A stretch of 39,922 nucleotides of DNA, taken from positions 40,688 to 80,609 of the forward strand of contig DUBU01000017.1 in NCBI GenBank assembly GCA_012960155.1. The letters run 5' to 3'. Shown one piece after another: positions 31,650-39,896 of this stretch (the stretch's first letter is position 1; every line of letters starts with the position of its first letter). The position numbers were made by a program, and so were the translations under genes. The notes under the pieces are model-generated. The model had not been told where the DNA came from, made no database searches, and saw only the letters and a program-made list of their open reading frames with translations. Source of the DNA: Micavibrio sp. (GTDB lineage Bacteria; Pseudomonadota; Alphaproteobacteria; Micavibrionales; Micavibrionaceae).

Positions 31650-31678
31650 AATATACTTAAAAAAGTGTAAAATTTCAA
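31650..31678 (-). promoter_or_regulatory. promoter for carD
   Basis: TTGAAA (31678-31673) and TATATT (31655-31650) with a 17-bp spacer on the minus strand. Start expected near 31643, inside the TGCGATCGCA palindrome. Confidence 0.7.
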
Positions 31679-31716
31679 CTTTTATTTTGACTTTTTTACA
31701 TATTCACCAGAATGGT

Positions 31717-31756
31717 AAAAAGCGTGTTTTGTTTAATTACAAGAACTTAGCTTTTT
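31717..31756 (-). terminator. probable terminator after fdxA
   Basis: AAAAAGC / GCTTTTT arms (31750-31756 with 31717-31723), extended by an imperfect GTTCTTGT / ACAAAAC inner stem. T5 follows on the minus strand. The stem is AT-rich. Confidence 0.5.
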
Positions 31757-31772
31757 ATCTTAATGTAAATCG

Positions 31773-32111
31773 TTAGTCACCTTCGCCAGGGGCTTCGCTG
31801 AATTCAGAAGGGTATTTATCCGCCTTATCCTTATATTCTTCGGCTTCAGGCAGCGGATCTTTCTTGCGGGTAAGGTTCGGCCATTTCTCTGAAAAGTCTC
31901 TATTCATCTCAAGAAACTTGTCGGCGCGTTCGTCTGAGTCAGGAATAATGGCCTCGATCGGACATTCAGGTTCACATACACCGCAGTCGATACATTCGTC
32001 AGGGTGAATAACCAGCATGTTCTCGCCTTCGTAGAAACAGTCTACTGGGCAGACCTCGACACAATCTGTGTACTTACAGCGAATGCAAACATCGGTAACG
32101 ACAAAAGTCAT
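31773..32111 (-). CDS. fdxA: 7Fe ferredoxin FdxA
   Basis: Low-potential electron carrier with one [3Fe-4S] and one [4Fe-4S] cluster. The Cys pattern fits the Azotobacter FdI/FdxA family: C9, C17 and C50 for the 3Fe cluster, C21, C40, C43 and C46 for the 4Fe cluster, with extra Cys at 12 and 25. The sequence [16 protein letters not shown] is diagnostic. The C-terminal 55 residues ([20 protein letters not shown] and an acidic end) are typical of the long FdxA form. GGAGTTCACT precedes the ATG. It lies 33 bases after ldcA on the same strand. Confidence 0.96.
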   Translation of the reverse strand: MTFVVTDVCIRCKYTDCVEVCPVDCFYEGENMLVIHPDECIDCGVCEPECPIEAIIPDSDERADKFLEMNRDFSEKWPNLTRKKDPLPEAEEYKDKADKYPSEFSEAPGEGD

Positions 32112-32144
32112 AGTGAACTCCGTAATTTAATCAGACGGGCGAGA

Positions 32145-33071
32145 TTATACTGATACGGCAGGCGCGGTCAATTCAAGAGTCGACTTGCCGCTCTTGGAGA
32201 CAAGCTTAGCCTTGCCGCCAACAGGCATACAGGGCAGATCATCCCCATGGCCGAATGGCGCATCCATAATAATCGGGATATCTAGCCCCTTTGTGTGCTC
32301 TTCGATAATATCGCGCAGGCTATAACCAAAGGCGCGGTCTTCGTCATCCTTGGTGTCGGAAAAGTCACCAACAATCAGACCTGCGATCCCATCAAGCCAG
32401 CCCGCATTTTTAAGATGCGCAAACATACGGTCATAACGGCTGATGTGGTCACCGATATCTTCAATAAACAGCAGCGCGCCGTTTGTGTTTGGTAGATACG
32501 GCGTACCTGACATGGATTGCAGCAAGCTAAGATTGCCGCCAATCAAATGACCCTCTGCCGTACCTTCACGAAGCGCGGTGGCTTGTTTGAAGTCAAGCGT
32601 AGGCGTACCGCCGGCCAGAACGTCCATAACCTGATCAAATTCTTTGCGATTAGGAAGCTCGCGGAATAGAGGGCCGTGGAAGGTTGCTAAACCAACCTCA
32701 TTAAAGATTGCGTTGAGTAATAACGTCACATCACTATAACCCATCAGGATTTTCGGGTGCTTAGCAATGAGTTTGAAATCAAGATGTTCCATCATTGTGT
32801 GGGAACGGTTGCCGCCGCGCGCAGAGATAATCGCTTTCACCTCATCATCGCGCAGTAGATCATGAAAGGCCGCAGCCTTGCTCTTGCCTGTGCCAGCCGA
32901 TTGATGTTCGCGCTCCAAAGACTGCGGATGGATTTTGACTTTATAGCCCTTGCCCTCGATCGACGCCTTGGCTTTCAGCAGATCCTGTTCCTCAATCCAG
33001 CATGAGGTCGCCATCACGCCGATCGTATCTCCCTTTTTAAGCGCAGGGGGCTTAAGTATCTTCGTATTCAT
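32145..33071 (-). CDS. ldcA: LD-carboxypeptidase (muramoyltetrapeptide carboxypeptidase, S66)
   Basis: Cytoplasmic serine peptidase that cuts the terminal D-Ala from recycled tetrapeptides of peptidoglycan. The catalytic triad is visible as S113 in MGYSDVT, E204 in LFIEDIGD and H275 in PFGHGDD. The N-terminal LKKGDTIGVMATSCW and the ISARGGNRSHTMMEHLD region are family-typical. 308 aa is normal. It lies upstream of fdxA with a short gap and is divergent from the ankyrin-type gene. Confidence 0.92.
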   Translation of the reverse strand: MNTKILKPPALKKGDTIGVMATSCWIEEQDLLKAKASIEGKGYKVKIHPQSLEREHQSAGTGKSKAAAFHDLLRDDEVKAIISARGGNRSHTMMEHLDFKLIAKHPKILMGYSDVTLLLNAIFNEVGLATFHGPLFRELPNRKEFDQVMDVLAGGTPTLDFKQATALREGTAEGHLIGGNLSLLQSMSGTPYLPNTNGALLFIEDIGDHISRYDRMFAHLKNAGWLDGIAGLIVGDFSDTKDDEDRAFGYSLRDIIEEHTKGLDIPIIMDAPFGHGDDLPCMPVGGKAKLVSKSGKSTLELTAPAVSV

Positions 33072-33122
33072 TGCTTAGAAATAGCATAGTTATCTCAGTA
33101 GGAAAATCGCTATCACGCAAGT

Positions 33123-33151
33123 TTGCATAATCTGAGGAGGGTTGCTATAAC
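33123..33151 (+). promoter_or_regulatory. promoter for the 33178 gene
   Basis: TTGCAT (33123-33128) and TATAAC (33146-33151), 17-bp spacer. Start near 33158, twenty bases before the ATG, with GAAAGG between. Confidence 0.6.
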
Positions 33152-33177
33152 GCCGTTTTTTAGATGAAAGGCATAGT

Positions 33178-34332
33178 ATGACAATTCCTGCTGAATGGTT
33201 TGAGAGCAATCCCTTCGTTTACGCTAGTGCCACTGGCAATATGGCAGAAATTAAATCGAGATTAGCTGCGGGCGAAGATATCAATCAAATTGCGACTGAA
33301 GCTAAGTATTTAGGCGCTCAGACAAGCGGGCTTGGTGCTGCCATTTCCACACACAGACTAGATGTAATTGATCTACTTATGAGTAATGGCGCTGATATAA
33401 GTGTGTTGCAATGGGATCATATTAATAAGGCACCTTTCAAAGACATTACAGTTTTCGATAAAGCTGTAGGTGCTTATTTTTGGGAAGGTGTGGATCATTT
33501 TATCAAAAAGCATGGCTTGCCATTATCTTCAAGTCGCGAGGACATCAACCAGCTTTTATTTTCAGCTATCCCTAAACCGACCCGTATCCACCATTTTTCA
33601 CCGGGTGCTAACCCTGATGCGATTGCAGAGGCCAGAAGGCTTGATGGCGAAGATCGTGAAAATGCGCTTGCGACCTTTGATTATCTAATTGACGAGCTAG
33701 GTCTGGATGTAGACGTCGAATTAAATGGTATGACTTTACTAACCTACGCTAATGGCGATGCTAATGCGGGTTTTTGGGGTGATCAAGGCATCACTTTGGA
33801 GCATTTATTGAAGCGTGGCTGTAATCCTAATTTAGAGGCCATGGCATCGGAGCCTAAGTTTAGTGTCGGTATTTCCAAACAAGCGAGCGAGAAGATTAAT
33901 GAAGTTTTCGCTGATGTTGTTAAAGGAGAGGTGCCGAGCTCTGAACCTACAAAAAGTGATGCAGATGAAGGCTTGTTAAGCACTTTTATGGAGTGTCCGG
34001 AGCTGGAAGAGAGTGACGAAGAAGGTGATGATATTATTGTCTTAGGCGGGCCTGATACGCTTTACACAACAGGCCTGATTGGCGCATGTTATAACCCTTG
34101 TCCTAAAGCAATTGATATTTATATGCGCGATGAGAGAAGTGACCCTTTACATCGTGATAAACATGGCATGAACGCATTCGACATGCTGAATATGTCATCG
34201 CGCACTGGGTATAAAGAAGCTGACGCAAACATAGAATTGGTCAGATCGAAGCTGACGGCGCAAGTAAAGCGTATACATGGCTATGACTACTTTGATTTGG
34301 CTGCTAAATCAAAGGGCCTTAGACTTAACTAG
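33178..34332 (+). CDS. ankyrin-repeat-like protein, 384 aa
   Basis: Residues 12-75 read as ankyrin-type helical pairs: FVYASATGNMAEIKSRLAAG and GLGAAISTHRLDVIDLLMSN, each followed by a G-x-D-I turn. Further repeat-like segments occur at about 165-215 (NGMTLLTYANGD, ITLEHLLKRGCNPN) and near the C-terminus (KHGMNAFDMLNMSSRTGYKE). A long acidic linker separates them (SSEPTKSDADEGL, ELEESDEEGDDIIVLGG). No signal peptide or enzyme domain. Ankyrin proteins bind other proteins; the partner is unknown. Codon use looks more AT-rich than the neighbouring housekeeping genes, which could mean later acquisition. It converges on phrB with 2 bp between stops. Confidence 0.75.
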   Translation: MTIPAEWFESNPFVYASATGNMAEIKSRLAAGEDINQIATEAKYLGAQTSGLGAAISTHRLDVIDLLMSNGADISVLQWDHINKAPFKDITVFDKAVGAYFWEGVDHFIKKHGLPLSSSREDINQLLFSAIPKPTRIHHFSPGANPDAIAEARRLDGEDRENALATFDYLIDELGLDVDVELNGMTLLTYANGDANAGFWGDQGITLEHLLKRGCNPNLEAMASEPKFSVGISKQASEKINEVFADVVKGEVPSSEPTKSDADEGLLSTFMECPELEESDEEGDDIIVLGGPDTLYTTGLIGACYNPCPKAIDIYMRDERSDPLHRDKHGMNAFDMLNMSSRTGYKEADANIELVRSKLTAQVKRIHGYDYFDLAAKSKGLRLN

Positions 34333-34334
34333 GT

Positions 34335-35735
34335 TTACCCTGAAATAGCTTTGAACAGAGCTAGGGCCTCTTCGCGCGCTTGCTTGTGATCTACAATCGG
34401 GTCTGGGTAGTCACAGTCGTGGTCTGTTTCCCATGGCGCGTGCAGATATTTATCGGGCAGGGATGCGATCTCGGGCACCCAGCGTCGTACATAATTCCCT
34501 TCAGGATCAAATTTTTGCCCCTGTGATACTGGGTTGAATATGCGGAAATAAGGCGCGGCATCGGCGCCGCAGCCTGCAATCCATTGCCAGCTTGCACTGT
34601 TATTGGCAAGATCAGCATCGACAAGTGTATCCCAGAACCAACGCTCGCCATGTTTCCAATGTAGCAGCAAGTCTTTAACCAAGAACGAGCCAACAATCAT
34701 GCGCACACGGTTATGCATGTAGCCTGTCGCCCATAGCTCACGCATACCTGCATCTACAATCGGATAGCCCGTCATGCCTTTTTGCCAGCGTTCCAGCGCC
34801 TCATCGTTTTTATGCCATTCGAAGTTATTGAATTTCTCCTGTAACGGCTCTTCGGGAAGTGTCGGGAAATGGTAGAGCAGATTGTTTGAAAATTCACGCC
34901 AGCCGAGCTCGCTACAGAATGTTTCGCCGTCTGTCTCTGCGTGTTCGGCAATCATGACCTGACGTGCTTTGTGCCAAACTGTGCGCGGTGAAATTTCGCC
35001 GTAATGTAAATGCGGTGATAGACGGGACACGTTTAGTTTGTCAGGGAAGTTGCGACCCTCTTTATAGCCGCGCAAACCTTGGTCCAGAAAATCTTCCAAG
35101 CGCTGCATGGCGCCGTCTTCACCCGGCGTCCATTCCTTATCCATAGTGTCATACCATTTTATTGAGGGCATTAAGCCCAGATCATCAATGCTGACGGCAC
35201 CCTTGGGCGCATCACCATAGGTCAGACGTTCTGGCGCTGAAATAGGGTGGGGTGGTTCACCATTATTGGCAAGGCAGCCCTTTTTATAAAACGGTGTGAA
35301 AACTTTGTAAGGTGTATCATCATCTTTGTGCGTGTCCCACGGCTCCCAGAGAAGCGAGCCGTTAAAGCTTTTAACATCGAGGCCGTCATCTTTCAGGGTT
35401 TGTTTGATGGTTTTGTCGCGTTCTGTGCGCCATGGCTCGTAACAGCGATTCCAGTACACGGCTTGCGCGCCTGCGGATTTGGCAATCTTGGGGATGATAT
35501 CCGCCGCATCGCCTGCAAAGACTGACAGATGACCTGATAGGCTGTCATTCAGCTTGTTCAGGCTTTGATGCAGCCACCAGCGACTGGCACCGCCCATTTT
35601 ATAATCGCCTGAATTCACGTCATCCAGAATATACACGGGAATGACATGGACGCCTTGCTCGTAAGCGGCGTGTAGCGCAGGGTTATCTTCGCGCCTCAGG
35701 TCTTGACGAAACCAAACAATGATAGGTTTGCTCAC
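34335..35735 (-). CDS. phrB: deoxyribodipyrimidine photolyase
   Basis: Light-driven repair of cyclobutane pyrimidine dimers with FAD and an antenna cofactor. The N-terminal alpha/beta domain starts IIVWFRQDLRREDNPALHAA. The C-terminal helical FAD domain carries LSPHLHYGEISPRTVW, GWREFSNNLL, GYPIVDAGMRELWATGYMHN and RMIVGSFLVKDLLLHW, then DADLANNSASWQWIAGCGAD. 466 aa fits class I CPD photolyases. DxADN-type Asn and the Trp-rich C-terminal core favour a true photolyase over cryptochrome, without certainty. Confidence 0.95.
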   Translation of the reverse strand: MSKPIIVWFRQDLRREDNPALHAAYEQGVHVIPVYILDDVNSGDYKMGGASRWWLHQSLNKLNDSLSGHLSVFAGDAADIIPKIAKSAGAQAVYWNRCYEPWRTERDKTIKQTLKDDGLDVKSFNGSLLWEPWDTHKDDDTPYKVFTPFYKKGCLANNGEPPHPISAPERLTYGDAPKGAVSIDDLGLMPSIKWYDTMDKEWTPGEDGAMQRLEDFLDQGLRGYKEGRNFPDKLNVSRLSPHLHYGEISPRTVWHKARQVMIAEHAETDGETFCSELGWREFSNNLLYHFPTLPEEPLQEKFNNFEWHKNDEALERWQKGMTGYPIVDAGMRELWATGYMHNRVRMIVGSFLVKDLLLHWKHGERWFWDTLVDADLANNSASWQWIAGCGADAAPYFRIFNPVSQGQKFDPEGNYVRRWVPEIASLPDKYLHAPWETDHDCDYPDPIVDHKQAREEALALFKAISG

Positions 35736-35777
35736 AATACGATCCTTCTAAAAACTAAACTCTATCTACCATTGTAT

Positions 35778-35806
35778 AAAAAAAGCCGGATCAAAGTGAA
35801 CCGGCT
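35778..35806 (-). terminator. rho-independent terminator after the DHH gene
   Basis: On the minus strand AGCCGG-T-TCA / TGA-T-CCGGCT around a CTT loop, followed by T7 (complement of 35778-35784). Confidence 0.88.
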
Positions 35807-35828
35807 CTTCATTAAGTTTTTGTAATGA

Positions 35829-36794
35829 TTATCCATCGGAGGTAATGGTGCTGATCAAATCATTCAGAGCTTCATCAGCACTCAGGTTATCAACCTGACA
35901 CGTACCGGCCGCATCGTGGCCGCCGCCGCCATGCTGCAGCATCAATTGACCGACATTGGTCTTGCTGGTGCGGTTCAGGATGGATTTACCAACGGCAAAC
36001 ACTGTGTTTTGCTTGTTCTTACCCCATAGGATATGCATGGAGATATTAGTCTGCGGATACAGCGCATAAATAATAAAACGGTTGCCTGCCCAAATCGTAT
36101 CTTCGCGGCGCAAATCCAGTACGACCAAATTATCATGCAGTGTAGAGCAGCGCTGAATTTGTTCTTTGCACTTTTCTTCATGGTCAAAATACAGATCAAC
36201 ACGCTCTTTCACGTCAGGCATTGCCAGCACTTCATCAATCGTGTTGGTTTCGCGGATCGCATCGATCAGCTTCATCATCAAATCATAGTTAGAGATGTTA
36301 AAGTCACGGAAGCGGCCCAAACCCGTACGGGCATCCATAATGAAGCTAAGAAGTTCCCAGCCTTTAGGGGTCAGAATGTCTTCTTTGGAAAAGGCGGCAG
36401 AGTCGGCCTTATCAACGGCAGCCATCATATCGGCAGATACATTTGAAAGCTGTGCGTTGGCGGCACCGTCAAAATAATCATAAACAACGCGTGCCGCTGA
36501 AGGGGCGGAAGCATCAATCACATGGTTATCATGCGCTTCGTTACGTTCTGCCTCACTGGCATGGTGGTCAAAACATAGGTAAACGCCATCAACATAGGGC
36601 AGGTTGGTCGTGATATCATTCTCGGTTACCTCGATAACCCCGTCCTGCATATCTTTCGGGTGAACGAATTTAATGTCATCAATAAGACCAAGTTCCTTGA
36701 GAATAACCGCACAGACAAGTCCATCCATATCACTACGTGTGATAAGGCGGTATTTCTTGTTAGCTTCAGGTTTGATCTTTGCGTGAGTAGCCAT
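35829..36794 (-). CDS. DHH-family phosphoesterase
   Basis: Manganese-dependent phosphoesterase of the DHH/DHHA1 superfamily (RecJ, NrnA and exopolyphosphatase relatives). Motif I is RSDMDGLVCAV (20-30, Asp22 and Asp24), the DHH motif is FDHHAS (D76-H77-H78) and the DHHA1 end is HGGGGHDAAGTC (about 288-299). 321 aa fits NrnA-like or exopolyphosphatase-like members; substrate (nanoRNA, pAp, cyclic dinucleotide breakdown product or polyphosphate) cannot be decided. It stands alone between phrB and clpX with its own terminator. Confidence 0.88.
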   Translation of the reverse strand: MATHAKIKPEANKKYRLITRSDMDGLVCAVILKELGLIDDIKFVHPKDMQDGVIEVTENDITTNLPYVDGVYLCFDHHASEAERNEAHDNHVIDASAPSAARVVYDYFDGAANAQLSNVSADMMAAVDKADSAAFSKEDILTPKGWELLSFIMDARTGLGRFRDFNISNYDLMMKLIDAIRETNTIDEVLAMPDVKERVDLYFDHEEKCKEQIQRCSTLHDNLVVLDLRREDTIWAGNRFIIYALYPQTNISMHILWGKNKQNTVFAVGKSILNRTSKTNVGQLMLQHGGGGHDAAGTCQVDNLSADEALNDLISTITSDG

Positions 36795-36892
36795 GTTTCC
36801 CCTCGTGAATTAAGTACACAAATGTATGCCCGAAATTGAGCTATATGATATCTTAATAATATAACTATAACGCAGGGTTAACAGATCAAGAA

Positions 36893-38197
36893 TTAAGCAG
36901 AAGCTGCTTCGTCTTCCTTATCCTCTTTTTTGGACTTGGATTTCTTTTTCTTGCTGTCTTTATCGGCGTAGACAAATTTCGGATCTTTGTTGTTTTCGAC
37001 AGTTGTCTCTTCAACAACAACCTCTTCCAGATTTTCAATGTCAGGCAGTTCGTACATTGTATCCAGCAGAAGGTTCTCAAGGATTGAGCGTAGTCCGCGA
37101 GCACCAGTCTTACGCTCGATAGCTTTCTTGGCAATCGCCTTCAAAGCACCGTCTGTAAAGCGCAGGTCAACATTTTCCATGCTGAATAGCTGTGCATACT
37201 GTTTCGTCAGCGCGTTCTTTGGTTCTGTCAGGATCTGGATCAAAGCATCCTCGTCCAGCTCTTCCAGAGTAGCGATGATCGGCAGACGACCAATAAATTC
37301 AGGAATAAGACCATAGCGCTGCAGATCTTCCGGCTCGACTTCTCTTAACAGTTCGCCAGTCTTACGCTCGTCAATGTCTTTAACATCGGCGCCAAAACCT
37401 ATTGTTGTACCGCGACCGCGATCGGCAATGATTTTATCCAGCCCCGCAAAAGCACCACCACAAATGAACAGGATGTTCGCTGTATCAACTTGCAGGAATT
37501 CTTGTTGTGGGTGCTTACGGCCACCTTGAGGAGGAACCGCAGCCACTGTGCCTTCCATCAGTTTCAACAATGCCTGCTGAACACCTTCACCAGACACGTC
37601 ACGTGTGATGGATGGGTTGTCTGACTTACGGCTGATCTTATCGATCTCATCGATGTAAACGATACCGCGCTGTGCGCGTTCTACGTTGTAATCAGCACCT
37701 TGCAGCAGTTTTAGAACGATGTTTTCAACGTCTTCACCAACATAACCGGCTTCTGTCAATGTTGTCGCGTCCGCCATAGTGAAGGGAACGTCCAGAATAC
37801 GAGCTAGTGTCTGCGCCAGAAGTGTTTTACCACAACCTGTAGGGCCACAGAGCAGGATATTGGATTTGGCAAGCTCGATATCGCCGCCGTTACCTTGGGC
37901 GTGTTCCATACGCTTGTAGTGGTTGTGAACCGCAACAGACAAGACGCGCTTCGCACGCTTCTGACCAATAACGTAGTCATCAAGAACAGACATGATTTCG
38001 CTAGGAGCAGGAACGCCTTCGCCTGAACGGACGATAGATGTCTTGTCTTCTTCGCGAATGATGTCCATGCAAAGTTCGACACACTCATTACAGATAAACA
38101 CGTTTGGACCTGCAATCAGTTTGCGGACCTCGTGTTGGCTCTTCCCACAGAAGGAACAGTAGAGAGTGTTTTTGCTGTCGCTGTCGGATTTTGACAT
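36893..38197 (-). CDS. clpX: ATP-dependent Clp protease ATP-binding subunit ClpX
   Basis: AAA+ unfoldase that feeds substrates to ClpP. The N-terminal zinc finger uses C14, C17, C36 and C39. Walker A is GPTGCGKT (118-125), Walker B is [10 protein letters not shown], and the pore loop appears as GYVGED, with the ClpP-docking IGF loop as GTTIGFGAD. The sensor and C-terminal [21 protein letters not shown] region is complete. 434 aa is slightly longer than usual because of a Lys/Glu-rich tail ([19 protein letters not shown]). clpP and lon, often neighbours, are not in the window. Confidence 0.98.
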   Translation of the reverse strand: MSKSDSDSKNTLYCSFCGKSQHEVRKLIAGPNVFICNECVELCMDIIREEDKTSIVRSGEGVPAPSEIMSVLDDYVIGQKRAKRVLSVAVHNHYKRMEHAQGNGGDIELAKSNILLCGPTGCGKTLLAQTLARILDVPFTMADATTLTEAGYVGEDVENIVLKLLQGADYNVERAQRGIVYIDEIDKISRKSDNPSITRDVSGEGVQQALLKLMEGTVAAVPPQGGRKHPQQEFLQVDTANILFICGGAFAGLDKIIADRGRGTTIGFGADVKDIDERKTGELLREVEPEDLQRYGLIPEFIGRLPIIATLEELDEDALIQILTEPKNALTKQYAQLFSMENVDLRFTDGALKAIAKKAIERKTGARGLRSILENLLLDTMYELPDIENLEEVVVEETTVENNKDPKFVYADKDSKKKKSKSKKEDKEDEAASA

Positions 38198-38356
38198 AGT
38201 GGAAATACCCTTTGTGTATGTCTAGAAATATGAATCGTCTTTCCAATGTAGCCTTGCTGCATAAAGACTTGCAAGCCCCTTTAGTATTGAAATAGTGTTA
38301 TTCTCCACAAACACCAAGATTTTTTGCCTGAAAAAGGGCTGGAGCGTGCGATTTTT

Positions 38357-38779
38357 ATGTCTGTAGAAACTCTGGAAGAACTGACCGAGAATTTTTCTCT
38401 CTTCGATGATTGGGAAGAGCGTTACCGTTATCTTATCGATATGGGCCAGAATTTGCCACCCATAAGTGATGATTTGAAGACAGATGATAAAATCGTACGT
38501 GGCTGCACGTCACGTGTATGGCTGGTAACGAAAATCGAAACATCCGATGATGGTACCAGGCGCCTGACATTTGTGGCGGATAGCGATGCTATGATCGTGC
38601 GCGGTCTGATCGCTATATTAATGGTGGCATATAATAATAAGTCAAAATCCGATATCGAAGCGGTGAAGATCGATGACTGGTTCGAAAGCCTTGGTTTAAG
38701 TGCTCATTTAAGTCCTAGCCGGCGTAACGGTTTTTTCTCAATGGTAGAGCGGATAAAGGCTGAAAGCTTGCTGCTTTAA
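38357..38779 (+). CDS. sufE: SufE-family sulfur acceptor protein
   Basis: Accepts sulfur from a cysteine desulfurase (SufS) for Fe-S cluster assembly. The active-site loop VRGCTSRVW carries C50, matching the SufE catalytic Cys. EELTENFSLFDDWEERYRYLIDMGQNLPP is the family N-terminus (residues 7-35). The C-terminal FESLGLSAHLSPSRRNGFFSM is also typical. ATG at 38357 (141 aa) is preferred over an in-frame TTG at 38324, since family members start here. No other suf genes are in the window. Divergent from clpX. Confidence 0.93.
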   Translation: MSVETLEELTENFSLFDDWEERYRYLIDMGQNLPPISDDLKTDDKIVRGCTSRVWLVTKIETSDDGTRRLTFVADSDAMIVRGLIAILMVAYNNKSKSDIEAVKIDDWFESLGLSAHLSPSRRNGFFSMVERIKAESLLL

Positions 38780-38872
38780 TTTTATATAATATCTGCCCGA
38801 TACCCCCTTGACCATGATTGCGCGAAGCCTTTATGCTGAGCCCAATTATAAACATAAAGAAAGGGAGCCTCG

Positions 38873-39742
38873 ATGACTAAGATGTCACCATCACTACAAT
38901 CCGCCGTAGAAGAATTAAAAGACAATCTATCAGAAATGGTGGAAGACGCCGCAGTGCAAATCCACAAAGTACAAGAGCGTATGGAGGATTTGCAAAAGCA
39001 GATCGTAGCCGAACAAGCCGTCGTAAGCGGTAAGGTCGAAGATATGGTTAAAGTCGCACAAGAGTGGGATGAGTTGCCGGAAGACATTTCTGACGATGTA
39101 AAGGCGGCATTGATCTACTACATTCAGACAGTAGAAATGGCGGAAAGCCACTTTAAAGGCACTGTTCTGCAAGATTTCATGGAACGTTGGAAGGTTGAGT
39201 CACAGGACGACACAATCGTTGAATCTGTTCAGGCCGCGATGAATGTGTTCCAAAATGATTTAAGAGATCTGGCCGCAAAGCAACAGCAGATTGCGGTGGA
39301 AATGCAATTCAATAATCCGATGCCATTCCCGCCGGGTACACCAATGCTGCGCGCAGTAGCTGTGCCGCCTGAAGCTGGTGAGACAGAATGGCAAGTGGCG
39401 ATTGTACCATTTATGGTTGATGAAAATCTGGATTTCCAGACAGATGACCTGCCGTTTGAATTCTATGTTGGCGCCTACGTGAAAGGCGAAGGTATGTCCG
39501 ATGATTTCAACATGAGTGCAAACGTAACTCGTCTGACAACAAAAGGTGAGCCGGTTGTGTTCTCCTTTGAAGGTGATGCCACTATGGGTGACAAGATGTT
39601 GTTCGTTGTCGGCCACGTTGAGCAAAACGGTAAGCCAGTCAGCCCGATCGCAGCACCGCCATCACTTTTGAAAAATCAGGGCCCAAGTCTGGAACAGCCA
39701 CAAGAGCAGCCAGGTCCAAAAGGTCCACGTCTGTTGAACTAA
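38873..39742 (+). CDS. hypothetical coiled-coil protein, 289 aa
   Basis: Not recognised. Residues 5-60 are a strongly heptad-like acidic coiled coil (VEELKDNLSEMVEDAAVQIH, then EDLQKQIVAEQ). Residues 60-150 are helical. A proline-rich joint (NNPMPFPPGTPMLRAVAVPP) leads to a beta-rich domain (EWQVAIVPFMVDENLDFQ, FEFYVGAYVKGE, EPVVFSFEGDATMGDKMLFV). The end is Gln/Pro-rich. No signal peptide or membrane segment. AAAGGGAG precedes the ATG at good spacing. A strong terminator follows, so it is the end of a transcript that may begin with sufE. Confidence 0.8.
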   Translation: MTKMSPSLQSAVEELKDNLSEMVEDAAVQIHKVQERMEDLQKQIVAEQAVVSGKVEDMVKVAQEWDELPEDISDDVKAALIYYIQTVEMAESHFKGTVLQDFMERWKVESQDDTIVESVQAAMNVFQNDLRDLAAKQQQIAVEMQFNNPMPFPPGTPMLRAVAVPPEAGETEWQVAIVPFMVDENLDFQTDDLPFEFYVGAYVKGEGMSDDFNMSANVTRLTTKGEPVVFSFEGDATMGDKMLFVVGHVEQNGKPVSPIAAPPSLLKNQGPSLEQPQEQPGPKGPRLLN

Positions 39743-39766
39743 GGTTTATAAAGTTTAAAAATAAGC

Positions 39767-39797
39767 AAAGCGCCTTCGAAAGAGGGCGCTTTTTTTT
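39767..39797 (+). terminator. rho-independent terminator
   Basis: Stem AAAGCGCC-TTC / GAG-GGCGCTTT (39767-39777 with 39782-39792) around a GAAA tetraloop, then T-tract to 39797. Confidence 0.95.
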
Positions 39798-39878
39798 GTG
39801 ACTGCGTATAAACGCGCAACATTATTATAGATATTTAGAAGCTATATAGATTAAGAAATATTTAGAAAGGTGACCCAA

Positions 39879-39896
39879 ATGAAATCTCTACATTGA
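39879..39896 (+). other. five-codon minigene with good ribosome binding site
   Basis: AAAGGTGA lies five bases before ATG 39879, but the frame reads only M-K-S-L-H and then TGA. The tail of the window (39798-39922) is otherwise AT-rich with no gene. It may be a leader peptide of a gene beyond the window, or chance. Confidence 0.25.

Noticed and set aside
31462-31772. 6S RNA, RNase P RNA, tmRNA or a known riboswitch in the carD-fdxA spacer
   Set aside because: None of the conserved sequence blocks of these RNAs could be matched by eye; kept only as an unclassified structured leader.
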